Origin: SIG578 sp036311245
GTDB taxonomy: Bacteria > Bacillota > Clostridia > Oscillospirales > Ruminococcaceae
Length of the DNA: 15,392 nt
Direction of reading: 5' to 3'
Assembly: GCA_036311245.1 (NCBI GenBank)
Contig: JAXJQH010000088.1
Span: 1 to 15,392 of the forward strand
Below are positions 1 to 8,430 of this stretch, in pieces; position 1 is the first letter of the stretch, and each line of letters opens with the position of its first letter. The position numbers were made by a program, and so were the translations under genes. The notes under the pieces were generated by a model. The model worked only from the letters and a program-made list of their open reading frames with translations. It had not been told where the DNA came from and made no database searches.

Positions 1-447
1 GTCCTCTGCCGATTTAATGACATATGCTCCTTGCTCACAGTGTCCCGCAATTCCTGCGACCTCGGGATGCTGTCTGTCTCCTGCAATTAAAATAGTCGCT
101 CCGTTTTTGGAATGCTCGGCGACAATTTTATGAATTTTTGAAACAAAGGGGCAGGTCGCATCGACAAATGGTATGCCGTTTTCCTCAAAAAACTCATATA
201 CTCCCTTACCGACTCCGTGCGAACGGATGACAACTGTGTATCCTTTTGGAACTTCATTGGGAAGCTCTGCAATTATGACGCCTCTTTTTTCAAGGTCTTC
301 TACAAGCTGGGGATTATGAATAATTGGACCTAAGGTGCAAACTTTTTCCCCTTTATCTAACAGTTCGTTAACGAGGTTTACCGCTCTGTTTACACCAAAG
401 CAGAAGCCTGCTGTCTTTGCAAGAGTTATTTTTGTTTTACTTTTCAT
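1..447 (-). CDS. ispH: 4-hydroxy-3-methylbut-2-enyl diphosphate reductase (IspH/LytB), N-terminal part
   Basis: IspH carries out the last step of the MEP isoprenoid pathway in the cytoplasm, reducing HMBPP to IPP and DMAPP with a [4Fe-4S] cluster. The 149 codons visible run off the left edge with no stop. All N-terminal hallmarks are present: the first cluster cysteine C16 in AGFCFGVNRAV, H44 in GPIIHNPQ, H77 in RSHGVG, the second cluster cysteine C99 in DATCPFV, and H127 in the HPEV motif. The third cluster cysteine would lie beyond the edge. The ATG at 447 has an AAAGGA ribosome site eight bases upstream, inside the end of the acyltransferase gene, and the two genes overlap by 11 bp, so they are probably translationally coupled. 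In many Clostridia IspH is fused to a ribosomal protein S1 domain, which cannot be judged here. The identification is secure. Confidence 0.95.
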   Translation of the reverse strand, partial: MKSKTKITLAKTAGFCFGVNRAVNLVNELLDKGEKVCTLGPIIHNPQLVEDLEKRGVIIAELPNEVPKGYTVVIRSHGVGKGVYEFFEENGIPFVDATCPFVSKIHKIVAEHSKNGATILIAGDRQHPEVAGIAGHCEQGAYVIKSAED

Positions 448-1099
448 TCTTTTCATCCTTTTGCTTTGTAGATGGCATAAATGGGCGTTTTACGGGAGTT
501 TTGAGGCGGGCATTTAACATTTCTATAATTCTATCCATAACAAGAGCGCTGGCGCGGCGGCTTTCAATAACCTTATTTTCCTCTTTCATTTTTATTTCAG
601 AGTTTAAGATAGGCTCTCCAAAACATACTGTTACCTTTTTTCTCAGTCTGAGTTTACCGTCATAGCAGATAGCAACAGGGATAATATCAGCGCCCGTATC
701 CGAGGCAATATAAACTGCGCCCGATTTAGGTCTAATGGGGTTACCATCGCGGCTTCTTGTTCCCTCGGGGAAAATCAGCAGTAGTTTTCCATCGTTTAAA
801 GAATTTTCGGCGTTTTTTATCGCTTGCATATCGCCCGCTCCGCGGTTTACCGGAAAAGCTCCAAGCTTTGATAAAATAAACCCAAACGGTTTAAAGGAAA
901 ATAGTTCTTTCTTTGCCATAAAACAAAGTGAACGCTTTTTTATGCCTACGGCGATAAAAACGGGGTCAACAAACGAGCGGTGATTGCTGCAAATAAGAGC
1001 AGCGCCGCTTTCTCTTAAGTTTTCTCTTCCCTCAAATTCAACATTAAAAAGAAGATGTACTATCGGAACAAAAATTGCTCGAATAACCTTATAAAACAT
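437..1099 (-). CDS. plsC: 1-acyl-sn-glycerol-3-phosphate acyltransferase (PlsC family)
   Basis: This 220-residue protein is a typical short bacterial PlsC/LPLAT acyltransferase. Such enzymes transfer an acyl chain to lysophosphatidic acid to make phosphatidic acid at the inner face of the membrane. The catalytic HX4D motif is at H40-D45 (NHRSFVDP) and the phosphate-binding FPEGTRS motif is at 110-116. The N-terminus (about 5-20) is hydrophobic and suits membrane attachment, and the C-terminus ends in a charged Lys/Glu tail. The ATG at 1099 has an AAAGGA ribosome site six bases upstream. It sits 17 bp after the flavoprotein gene and overlaps ispH by 11 bp. Related clostridial loci often have a cytidylate kinase gene beside plsC; none is present here. 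The family is clear, but acyl donor and exact acceptor cannot be read from sequence. Confidence 0.92.
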   Translation of the reverse strand: MFYKVIRAIFVPIVHLLFNVEFEGRENLRESGAALICSNHRSFVDPVFIAVGIKKRSLCFMAKKELFSFKPFGFILSKLGAFPVNRGAGDMQAIKNAENSLNDGKLLLIFPEGTRSRDGNPIRPKSGAVYIASDTGADIIPVAICYDGKLRLRKKVTVCFGEPILNSEIKMKEENKVIESRRASALVMDRIIEMLNARLKTPVKRPFMPSTKQKDEKNEK

Positions 1100-1116
1100 A
1101 GCTTTTCCTTTCTTTA

Positions 1117-2340
1117 TCAGGCGTTGATGCCTGCGGCATAGCCGGTTGAAAATGCAATTTGAAGATTAAATCCACCCGTGCAAGCATCTACATCTATAAC
1201 CTCGCCCGTAAAGTATAGTCCCTTTACAAGCTTAGACTGCATAGTTTTAGGATTTATTTCCTTTACGCTGACTCCGCCCGCTGTTACAATAGCGGTTTCG
1301 ATAGCCTCTCTCCCCACAACATCAAAGCGCATTGCTTTAATATTTTCGCAAAGGGCTAGGCGCTGAGCACGGGTTATCTGATTTACCTTTTGGTGCGGTG
1401 AAATTCCGCTGCGCTCTATAACTACAGGTATCATAGCCTTTGGAAGCAGTGCATCAAGAGCATTTATTATATCCTTATTTTTTCTATCCAAAAAATCTCG
1501 TGATATACGCTCATCGAGCTTCTCTATAGACAGCGCAGGCTTTAAATCAAGATCTATAGCATAGTTTGATGGCGAGTCGGTAATATAAGCGCTTGCACTG
1601 AGCACCATAGGGCCTGACACGCCAAAGTGAGTAAAGAGCATTTCGCCCATATCGGAGAAAATAGTTTTGCCGTTTTTCTTTGAAACAAGAGAAAGGGCTG
1701 TATTTTTAAGAGAAAGACCCTGCATTCGAGGGCAATCCTTACCCGCAATTTTAAGTCCCACAAGAGAGGCACGCAGGGGAACTATTGTATGCCCTGCTCT
1801 TTGGGCAAGCTTGTAGCCATCACCCGTTGAGCCAGTGGCGGGATAGGACACTCCGCCCGTTGCGAGCACAACAGAATTTGCTGAAAAACGGCTTTGTGAT
1901 GCGGTTTCAACGGCTGTAAATGCATCGTTTTCTATGACAATATCGGTTACTGTATCGGTTATAACCTTTACACCGTTTTGCTTGCAAAATCTTAAAAGAG
2001 CATCTGCAATATCCATAGCTTTATCTGAAATGGGAAAAACGCGGTTGCCTCTTTCAATCTTAAGTGGCACACCGAGTGACTCAAAAAACTCCATAGTGTC
2101 CTGCGGGGTAAATCCCATCAGGGCGCTATAAAGAAATTTAGGATTGGAGATTGTATTTTTCATAACCGTCTGTGCATCGCAGGCATTGGTTACATTACAT
2201 CTTCCCTTACCCGTTACAAGTATCTTTCTGCCGGTGCGGGGCATTTTCTCAATGAGTAGAGTATTCTTCCCCATTGATGCTGCTACACCTGCAGCCATCA
2301 TTCCCGAGGCTCCGCCCCCGACCACTATAACATCATACAT
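1117..2340 (-). CDS. NAD(P)/FAD-dependent oxidoreductase of the HI0933/BaiN type
   Basis: This 407-residue protein belongs to the HI0933-like flavoproteins (the family includes E. coli YhiN and clostridial BaiN, and is sometimes annotated as aminoacetone oxidase). The N-terminus carries the dinucleotide-binding GGGASG at 8-13, followed by the family signature GRKILVTGKGRCNVTN at 37-52. The C-terminus has the matching FAD-contacting segment FTGEVIDVDACTGGFNLQ within about 377-394. The length is normal for the family. The ATG at 2340 has an AAAGGA site nine bases upstream, which overlaps the stop of the preceding regulator gene. The physiological substrate of most family members is unknown. Its recurrent placement beside plsC and ispH suggests a housekeeping role rather than bile-acid metabolism. 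I give no gene symbol for that reason. Confidence 0.9.
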   Translation of the reverse strand: MYDVIVVGGGASGMMAAGVAASMGKNTLLIEKMPRTGRKILVTGKGRCNVTNACDAQTVMKNTISNPKFLYSALMGFTPQDTMEFFESLGVPLKIERGNRVFPISDKAMDIADALLRFCKQNGVKVITDTVTDIVIENDAFTAVETASQSRFSANSVVLATGGVSYPATGSTGDGYKLAQRAGHTIVPLRASLVGLKIAGKDCPRMQGLSLKNTALSLVSKKNGKTIFSDMGEMLFTHFGVSGPMVLSASAYITDSPSNYAIDLDLKPALSIEKLDERISRDFLDRKNKDIINALDALLPKAMIPVVIERSGISPHQKVNQITRAQRLALCENIKAMRFDVVGREAIETAIVTAGGVSVKEINPKTMQSKLVKGLYFTGEVIDVDACTGGFNLQIAFSTGYAAGINA

Positions 2341-2353
2341 TTATTTACATCCT

Positions 2354-3220
2354 TTATTTACTGCGAGAAGTTCCGTAAACCTCGTTTTCCTGCCAAAGTG
2401 CTTCGAGCTTCTGGAGTTTCTGCGATACCTCGTCTTTTCTTCTGAGTCCCAGCGCTACAATAAGGGCATTGATAAGGCTCAGTGGTGCGACAAGAGAATC
2501 GACAAAAGAAGCCATATCGCTGCGGGCGATAAGCATGTGGTCAGCTGTTTCAGCAATGGGGGAGCTTGCGCTATCAGTTATCGCGATGACATTTGCATTA
2601 CAAGACGAGGCATAGCGCATAGCCTTAAGGGTTCTGCTCGAATAGCGCGGGAAGCTAAGCCCTATAAGCACATCCTTTTCATTTATAGACAAAATATTCT
2701 CATAAACATCGCTGATGCTTGTTGAGCCAACGACGCGAACGTTATCAAAAATATGGTTTAAATACAGATTTAAAAAGTTTGCCAACACAGATGCACTGCC
2801 TGTTCCGATAATATAGATATTTTCTGCATTTATTATTGCATCAACAACACTGTCAAAATCCTTTTTGTTAATATCATCAAGTGTTTTGCGGATTTTTTCA
2901 ATATCCGAGTGCAGCACTTTATTTAGAACATCATCAGCATCAATATTTTTGCTTGCAACCTCCATACGCTGAACGGCGGTGAGCATATTTCGGCTTATCT
3001 CCTGTAGCGCCTGCTGCATCTGAGGGTAGCCATCAAAGCCGATTTCGCTCGCGAAGCGAACAACGGTGGATTCGCTGACTCCTGCGGCTTTTCCAAGCTT
3101 TGAGGCGGTTATGTAAGCGGCTTTATCAAAGTGTTCAATAAGGTAGGCAGCTATTTTCTTTTGCCCCTTAGAAAATTCGGGCATTCTTTGCGAAAGCTCT
3201 GAAAGAAGATCGATTTTCAT
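2354..3220 (-). CDS. MurR/RpiR family transcriptional regulator
   Basis: This protein of 288 residues (from the preferred start) has an N-terminal helix-turn-helix domain, with the recognition region at about 36-60 (ITASKLGKAAGVSESTVVRF), then a C-terminal SIS sugar-phosphate-binding domain from about 130 (NIYIIGTGSAS and SFPRYSSRTLKAM). Regulators of this type usually sense a phosphorylated sugar and control nearby genes. The start is taken at the ATG at 3220 because GGGGAG lies six bases upstream. An in-frame TTG at 3238 would add six residues but would place this ribosome site inside the coding sequence. It follows the exporter ATPase gene by 23 bp and precedes the flavoprotein gene by 13 bp. 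Its target is unknown. A sensor of sugar-phosphates could link cell-wall polymer supply with lipid genes, but that is inference. Confidence 0.9.
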   Translation of the reverse strand: MKIDLLSELSQRMPEFSKGQKKIAAYLIEHFDKAAYITASKLGKAAGVSESTVVRFASEIGFDGYPQMQQALQEISRNMLTAVQRMEVASKNIDADDVLNKVLHSDIEKIRKTLDDINKKDFDSVVDAIINAENIYIIGTGSASVLANFLNLYLNHIFDNVRVVGSTSISDVYENILSINEKDVLIGLSFPRYSSRTLKAMRYASSCNANVIAITDSASSPIAETADHMLIARSDMASFVDSLVAPLSLINALIVALGLRRKDEVSQKLQKLEALWQENEVYGTSRSK

Positions 3221-3243
3221 TTTATTCTCCCCAAACAAAACAC

Positions 3244-3969
3244 TTATTTCATAAAGTCTTTATATGCTGCCAGAACCTCTTGCGGCTCGCCCTGCATCAT
3301 AAGAGTACCGTTATTTATCCAAATAATATGGTCACAGAGCCTTTTCAAGGTTTCAGAATTGTGCGAAACAATTATTACAGTTCTTGTTTTATCGCTGATA
3401 AGCTCTTTTATTTTATCATAGCTTTTCTTTTTAAACTTTTCATCACCGACACTCAGAACCTCATCAACCAGCATTATATCGGTTTCCATAACGGCGGTGA
3501 TGGAAAATGCAAGCTTACTATACATTCCGCTTGAATAGGTTTTAACGGGTTTATCTATAAAGGCACCGAGCTCAGAAAACTCAATGATATCATTAAGCTT
3601 AGCCTCAATTTCGGATTTTTTAAAGCCCATCAAAAGTCCCGAAAGGAATATATTTTCTCTGCCCGATAGGTTGGTTTTAAAGCCCACTCCTATCGAGAGC
3701 AGTGAAACACTTTTACCATACAGCTCTATTTCGCCCGTGTCAGGGGAGAAAATTCCTGCAATAGAGCGAAGCAGAGTTGACTTTCCGCTTCCGTTTTTAC
3801 CGATTAGTCCGACAACCTGTCCTTCCTCTACATCAAAGGAGACTCCCCGCACAGCCTCAAAGGTTTCAAGCTTGTTTTTGCCAAATGAAAAGATAGCTCT
3901 CTTTGAGGAAACGGATTTCAGGCTTTTATAAGTGATGTGCAGGTCTTTGACTGAAATTGCTTTGCTCAT
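3244..3969 (-). CDS. ABC transporter ATPase for cell-surface polymer export (TagH/KpsT/Wzt type)
   Basis: This 241-residue ATPase energises export of a polymer across the membrane with the adjoining permease. Visible motifs are Walker A GKNGSGKST at 57-65, the signature YSSGMYSKL at 145-153, Walker B IMLVDE at 165-170 and the switch histidine in VSHN at 203. The sequence between residues 14 and 38 is the long basic insert before the first strand that is usual in TagH/RfbE-like ATPases. The protein ends just after the nucleotide-binding domain. It lacks the C-terminal extension of B. subtilis TagH and the carbohydrate-binding domain of some Wzt proteins. The start codon overlaps the permease stop by one base (TAATG), and AAAGG lies seven bases upstream, so the two subunits are probably made in step. 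The family is clear and the cargo is inferred from the neighbours. Confidence 0.93.
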   Translation of the reverse strand: MSKAISVKDLHITYKSLKSVSSKRAIFSFGKNKLETFEAVRGVSFDVEEGQVVGLIGKNGSGKSTLLRSIAGIFSPDTGEIELYGKSVSLLSIGVGFKTNLSGRENIFLSGLLMGFKKSEIEAKLNDIIEFSELGAFIDKPVKTYSSGMYSKLAFSITAVMETDIMLVDEVLSVGDEKFKKKSYDKIKELISDKTRTVIIVSHNSETLKRLCDHIIWINNGTLMMQGEPQEVLAAYKDFMK

Positions 3970-4760
3970 TATATCACCTTTGTATAACTGTTTTCGTATT
4001 TATATATTGTGTTTACGCCGATAACTGAAACAAGAATTCCAATTAGCAGCCACGCAAGCAGCGCAGAAACATTCGGAGCGGTGTTATAAAGCATAACGTT
4101 TCGAAGAGATGAAATTATAAGCGCCACAGGGTTTCCATAATTTAAAAGCATTGCTATAGGCTGGCTGAGGTTTCCAATCCTATCTGTTATGGAATAGAAA
4201 ACGCCCGACATATAGAACACAAGTCTTAATAGAACTGCTACAACATTTGCAAGGTCCTCAATAAATACACCAAAGTGCATAAATATCATACCGAAGCCGA
4301 AAGTTATGGCAAAAAGGACAAGCAAAATCAGGGGAATATATAGCAAATTCCATCCAATGCTCACTCGGCTGAAAATCATACTGATAATTACAAGCCCGAA
4401 TGAAATCAGCATTTTAAAGGCATTGACATACATTTTTGATAAAATCAAGGTATACTTAGGTATGTATATCTTTATAACGGTGCTTTTATTGGCTTTAACC
4501 AGCTTTACACTGTTTGTGATGGTTCTGTTAAAGAAGTCCCACGCGGTAAGACCAATAAAAACAAAAACAGCAAAGTTTTCTTCCCTACTACTGAAAACAA
4601 TCTGTGCAAGGAAAGAATAAACCAGCATAAACAGAACGGGGTCGAGCACCCACCACAGCCAGTTAAGATACGAATCCGCAACGCTTGCTTTTAGCTCCGC
4701 TTTGGCAGCATACATTGCATATGGGTTGTACCTTTTTATGTCTCTGAAAAACCGTTTCAT
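3969..4760 (-). CDS. ABC-2 type polymer export permease (TagG/Wzm/KpsM type)
   Basis: This 263-residue membrane protein has about six hydrophobic segments (roughly 36-56, 64-80, 105-130, 138-165, 170-192 and 232-252). A cytoplasmic amphipathic N-terminus carries the aromatic stretch NWLWWVLDPVLF at 33-44 that is characteristic of ABC-2 polysaccharide and teichoic acid exporters. The length of about 260 residues is standard for the family. The ATG at 4760 is preceded by GGGAG seven bases upstream. It lies 14 bp after the large fused transferase gene and overlaps the ATPase start by one base. With the ATPase it should move the undecaprenyl-linked glycerol-phosphate polymer made by the upstream genes to the outer face of the membrane. 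The specific cargo is an inference from context; the family assignment is firm. Confidence 0.92.
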   Translation of the reverse strand: MKRFFRDIKRYNPYAMYAAKAELKASVADSYLNWLWWVLDPVLFMLVYSFLAQIVFSSREENFAVFVFIGLTAWDFFNRTITNSVKLVKANKSTVIKIYIPKYTLILSKMYVNAFKMLISFGLVIISMIFSRVSIGWNLLYIPLILLVLFAITFGFGMIFMHFGVFIEDLANVVAVLLRLVFYMSGVFYSITDRIGNLSQPIAMLLNYGNPVALIISSLRNVMLYNTAPNVSALLAWLLIGILVSVIGVNTIYKYENSYTKVI

Positions 4761-4774
4761 AAAACGTCTCCCTA

Positions 4775-7180
4775 TCAGGTGAAAAGATTATTGTACTGCT
4801 CTAAAGCCTCTTTATTATAAGCCTTGAAATCAATATTCATTGGCTTTACCTTGCCGTTTTCAAAAGCCTGAAAGCCATTTAAAATTCCTTGAGCGCTGTT
4901 CTCTACCATAGTGCCGCCAAACTCATTTATTATATCTGCAGGCCCGTCCATCTGTGTGCATATTGAGGGGACACCGAGGGCATCTGCCTCAAAAAGCACA
5001 AGACCTAAGGATTCATATTTTGAGGGAAGCACAAAAAGGTCACACCTTTTTATAATGGGCATAGGATTTTGAATTGAATAGATAAAAGCTATATTTTTGC
5101 TACAAGGCTTTGAGTTTGCATAGGCAACAGTTTTAGCATACAGCTTGCCCGCTCCGCCGATAAGAATTAGAAAACTCTCGGGATTTTTTTCATTATACTC
5201 GCAGAATGCGTCAATAAGCATATTATGCTGTTTTTCAACCGAATATCTGCCGACCGTTATTATCTTTGTGCCCTTTTCAGAAAGAATTCCCTCTATTCCG
5301 CCGGGGTGGTGAATGCTGTTTCGAGTTTCAGATTGAAACTCAATGGGCATATCACCCTTTTCTTTTACAAGCTGAGCATTAAATGAATTGCCAACAACCA
5401 CTATATTGTCCTTTTTTCCGCTGATTGATGCTGTCGGCTCAATCATAGCGGGTGTTACAACGGCAACTTTGTCGTAATTTCTATAGGCACTTTCAAGAGT
5501 AGGTCTATGCTGATTTCCTCTTGTAGAAAGCTCCATTTTCATATCGCTGTGGACAAATATAGTCTTTTTAGCATCAAACTCTGAAAGCAGCGCTATAATA
5601 TACTCATCATAGCCGCTGAAATGAACGATGTGGTCCATTTTAAGATGGCTGAAATGCTTTTTGAAATCGCGCTTGTATGCGCGGTTTACATAGCGCTTTA
5701 CAAATCCGCCCTTTATATTAAATCTGTAATACAGCATAAATGCGAACGCCTCAAGAATTGTCAGGGTTATACCGCTTGAAATGCTGTAGAGCTTAAGAGA
5801 GCCATCTACCGCGTCAAGGCGCTCGGGATGCTTTGCAAAAGCCGACTGCTTAAATGCAAAGAAGTATTCCCTTTCGCCGAGGTCTATAAGACCGAGAAGA
5901 TTTTTAAACGAGGCTGTAAGTCCGTTTTGGAGCAGCGCTCCGCAATAAAACAGCACGCGCTCTTTTTCACTTTTCTTAGCGCGCATTATCTTGCAGCAGT
6001 CTTCGCCCTTTATAATGTGCGAAAGAATATATTTTGCGGCATTAGGTCTATCGTATGTGCAGAATTTTTCTACAAACTCACTGTAATCATATTCACCTGA
6101 GTCTCTGAGAGCTGAAACAAGCTCCTGCGCAGTTTTAGTCTTTATAAAGGGCAGCTCAGAGAGCGGAAAATAAAATCCGCGCTGTATATCATACTCATCC
6201 TCATCGGGGGTGAACAGCACTATTTTTTTGCGGGAGCAGGCAAAGTCAAAAAACACGCTTGAGTAATCTGTTACAAGCGCATCGCAGGCAGAAAGAACTT
6301 CATATGCCTCATACTGCTCGGGGAAAGCCTTGATATGCTCAAATCCGCTTACATCGGCATTTGCGCGAACAAGGGGATGAAGCTTTAAAAGGAGAATTTC
6401 CCCATCTGAGAGCTTTTTATCTATTTCCAAAAGTGTGTTACGCAGTCTGTCTAAAGATTCCTGCATAGTTTTGCCCATATTCTCAGCTTTCCAAGTAGGC
6501 ATATAGACATAGAGCTTTTTATCAGAAAATCCAAGCTCAGTTTTTAGTTTTTCTGCATTTTCAGTTTCAAACAAAACCGAATTTCTCGGATATCCCTCGC
6601 AGAGAATTTCACCGCTAAGAGATGTATCAATATTATAGGACTCAAGCATTTTTTCCCGCATATAGTCATTTGGGAAAATGAGGTAGTCAGAAAACAAGAG
6701 GCTACGCTGAATATTGCCCATAGAATGGCGCTCGGGAATATTGTATTTTCCCATTTTCTTAAGAGGAGTGCCGTGCCAGGTGTTGGTAAATATCTGCCCC
6801 TCTTTTTTGATATATGCTCTTGGCAGAGAGGTATCGGTAAAGATATATTTTACTCGCGCGAGCAGCTTATAGTATTTTAAGCTTCCCTGAGCTACGAGAT
6901 GCACGCCCTTTATATCATAGCGCGAAAGGAGAGCCTGCGCTCTTTTCCTTGTCTGCGGGCAGACCGAAAGGTAAACCTTTTTTATACCGTAGTCCCCGCG
7001 GCAAAGCTCCTGCATCAGGTAAAAGATATTTCCTGCTACATCAAGTCCGTTTCTCGATTCAAGCAATACGGTCTTTTGGCGGATTTTTGACCTGTAATAA
7101 AAGTGTGCATAATAGCTTGTGAGCAAAGTCGGCTTTAAGTTTTTTTTGACTTCCCTCAAAAGCTTTTTTATTTTACGCAT
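4775..7180 (-). CDS. Fused CDP-glycerol glycerophosphotransferase and GT4 glycosyltransferase
   Basis: This 801-residue protein carries two enzymes in one chain. Residues about 30-395 form a TagB/TagF-type CDP-glycerol:glycerophosphate transferase domain with WHGTPLKKMG at 135-144, CEGYPRN at 194-200, the histidine of KLHPL at 268 and TDYSSVFFDFA at 304-314. Residues about 405-801 form a GT-B fold family 4 glycosyltransferase with VGRYSVEKQ at 643-651 and the EX7E motif at E723 and E731 in KYESLGLVLFEADALG. The hinge near 390-406 is basic and hydrophilic. A sensible role is extension of a glycerol-phosphate chain plus transfer of a sugar to it, on the cytoplasmic face. The reading frame is unbroken, so this is a true fusion. 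It overlaps the preceding transferase gene by 8 bp. A GGGAG ribosome site lies 12 bases upstream of the ATG, rather far. The sugar donor is unknown. Confidence 0.9.
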   Translation of the reverse strand: MRKIKKLLREVKKNLKPTLLTSYYAHFYYRSKIRQKTVLLESRNGLDVAGNIFYLMQELCRGDYGIKKVYLSVCPQTRKRAQALLSRYDIKGVHLVAQGSLKYYKLLARVKYIFTDTSLPRAYIKKEGQIFTNTWHGTPLKKMGKYNIPERHSMGNIQRSLLFSDYLIFPNDYMREKMLESYNIDTSLSGEILCEGYPRNSVLFETENAEKLKTELGFSDKKLYVYMPTWKAENMGKTMQESLDRLRNTLLEIDKKLSDGEILLLKLHPLVRANADVSGFEHIKAFPEQYEAYEVLSACDALVTDYSSVFFDFACSRKKIVLFTPDEDEYDIQRGFYFPLSELPFIKTKTAQELVSALRDSGEYDYSEFVEKFCTYDRPNAAKYILSHIIKGEDCCKIMRAKKSEKERVLFYCGALLQNGLTASFKNLLGLIDLGEREYFFAFKQSAFAKHPERLDAVDGSLKLYSISSGITLTILEAFAFMLYYRFNIKGGFVKRYVNRAYKRDFKKHFSHLKMDHIVHFSGYDEYIIALLSEFDAKKTIFVHSDMKMELSTRGNQHRPTLESAYRNYDKVAVVTPAMIEPTASISGKKDNIVVVGNSFNAQLVKEKGDMPIEFQSETRNSIHHPGGIEGILSEKGTKIITVGRYSVEKQHNMLIDAFCEYNEKNPESFLILIGGAGKLYAKTVAYANSKPCSKNIAFIYSIQNPMPIIKRCDLFVLPSKYESLGLVLFEADALGVPSICTQMDGPADIINEFGGTMVENSAQGILNGFQAFENGKVKPMNIDFKAYNKEALEQYNNLFT

Positions 7181-8411
7181 TTAAAATACACTCTCCCAAA
7201 GCTCTGTTACTGCTGTTTGCATCATTATATGTGTTAAAACGGGCATTAAATTTCTGATACTTCTCATCGCAGCAGAAGTCCTTTTCTGCTGCTCTTATCA
7301 TTTTGCAAAGCTCCTCGTTTTTATAAACGATAGGACCGGGCAGCTCGTTCATTTCTAAATAAAAGTCGCGAAGATTGTTTTTATATTCCTCATAATCGTA
7401 CATAAAGAACATTATGGGGCGCCTAAGGTTTGCAAAGTCAAAGAAAACGCTCGAATAATCAGTGAGAAGCATATCGCTTATGATATATAGCTCATTTATA
7501 TCATCATATTTGGAAACATTATATACAAAGCCCTCATATTTCTCCATATCAAATTTGTCGATTATAAAATAATGGGCGCGAAACAGCACTACATAATCAT
7601 CAGAAAGTTCTCTTTTAAGCATATCGAAATCAATTCCGATATCATAATGAAAGCCCTTGCCTCTCTCAAAGGTGTTATCGCGGAAGGTGGGAGCATAAAG
7701 CAGCACCTTTTTATCCTTAGGGATTCCAAGGCTCTCTTTTATTCTCTTTACATCCTCTAGTGTGTGTGAGAACAGAAAATCGTTGCGCGGGTAGCCGCAC
7801 TCTACAAATTTTTCCTTTCCCTGAGCATAGGCAGAGCCAATCTTGTCGGTGTAAAACTCTGAGGGTGAGAGGAAGTAGGTAATTCTTTTACCCTGAGTTG
7901 TGTATTGCTTGTGTATCTCAGAGAGTTTTTGCGCGTTATTACCCTGATTTTTGATATCGCAGCCAAGGCGCTTTAAGGGGGTGCCGTGCCAGCTCTGAAT
8001 AAACACGTGGTCCTTGCTTGGAATGACGTGCGGCAGCATAGTTGAGTTTGTTACCCAATATTTTGCTCGGGCTAAGGCGCGCATATATTCATTTGTGCGA
8101 TATTTTACCACCTTGGTGTTTCGATTTTCTTTAAGAAAGGCATATTTCTTTAAATCGCGCACAGCCCAGATGAAGTTATAATCCGAAAAACGCTCGTCAT
8201 TCAGGGCAGCAAGATACATGGCTTTGGGGCTGCAGGCATAAATTCTGCCCTGAAAGGATTCAAAAAGAATGGTTTTTTCCTCAATGGGGTATCTCTTTTT
8301 ATATTTATTGAAATAATAAGTTCTTTTAGTGTTTACTATCCATTTATACAGTCCATAAAAAATCTTGCTGTTCTGCATAAACTTTTTAATGCGCTTTCTG
8401 ATACGGTCCAT
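7173..8411 (-). CDS. CDP-glycerol glycerophosphotransferase family protein (TagB/TagF type)
   Basis: This 412-residue peripheral membrane enzyme should transfer glycerol-phosphate from CDP-glycerol to a lipid-linked acceptor. The key family elements are present: SWHGTPLKRLG at 140-150, with the first conserved histidine H142; CGYPRND at 205-211; a second conserved histidine in FRAH (H280); and TDYSSVFFDFA at 317-327, which holds CDP-glycerol in family structures. A basic N-terminal stretch (residues 3-40) suits membrane binding. It lies 19 bp downstream of tagD and overlaps the next transferase by 8 bp. AGGAG is present 12 bases before the ATG, a slightly long spacing. Whether it acts as primase (TagB-like, one unit) or polymerase (TagF-like) cannot be told from sequence alone. 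Its length is close to TagB-like enzymes, much shorter than the roughly 700-residue B. subtilis TagF. Confidence 0.92.
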   Translation of the reverse strand: MDRIRKRIKKFMQNSKIFYGLYKWIVNTKRTYYFNKYKKRYPIEEKTILFESFQGRIYACSPKAMYLAALNDERFSDYNFIWAVRDLKKYAFLKENRNTKVVKYRTNEYMRALARAKYWVTNSTMLPHVIPSKDHVFIQSWHGTPLKRLGCDIKNQGNNAQKLSEIHKQYTTQGKRITYFLSPSEFYTDKIGSAYAQGKEKFVECGYPRNDFLFSHTLEDVKRIKESLGIPKDKKVLLYAPTFRDNTFERGKGFHYDIGIDFDMLKRELSDDYVVLFRAHYFIIDKFDMEKYEGFVYNVSKYDDINELYIISDMLLTDYSSVFFDFANLRRPIMFFMYDYEEYKNNLRDFYLEMNELPGPIVYKNEELCKMIRAAEKDFCCDEKYQKFNARFNTYNDANSSNRALGECILNA

Positions 8412-8430
8412 TAAAATTTCAAGCTCCTAA

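Noticed and set aside
2144..2725. Plus-strand open frame of 193 codons
   Set aside because: It lies antisense to the flavoprotein start and the regulator gene, both with clear family motifs. Its translation is low-complexity and unlike a protein, so it is a shadow of the minus-strand genes.
3221..3238. TTG at 3238 as the start of the MurR/RpiR regulator
   Set aside because: It would put the GGGGAG ribosome site inside the gene. The ATG at 3220 has that site at ideal spacing and begins where family members begin.
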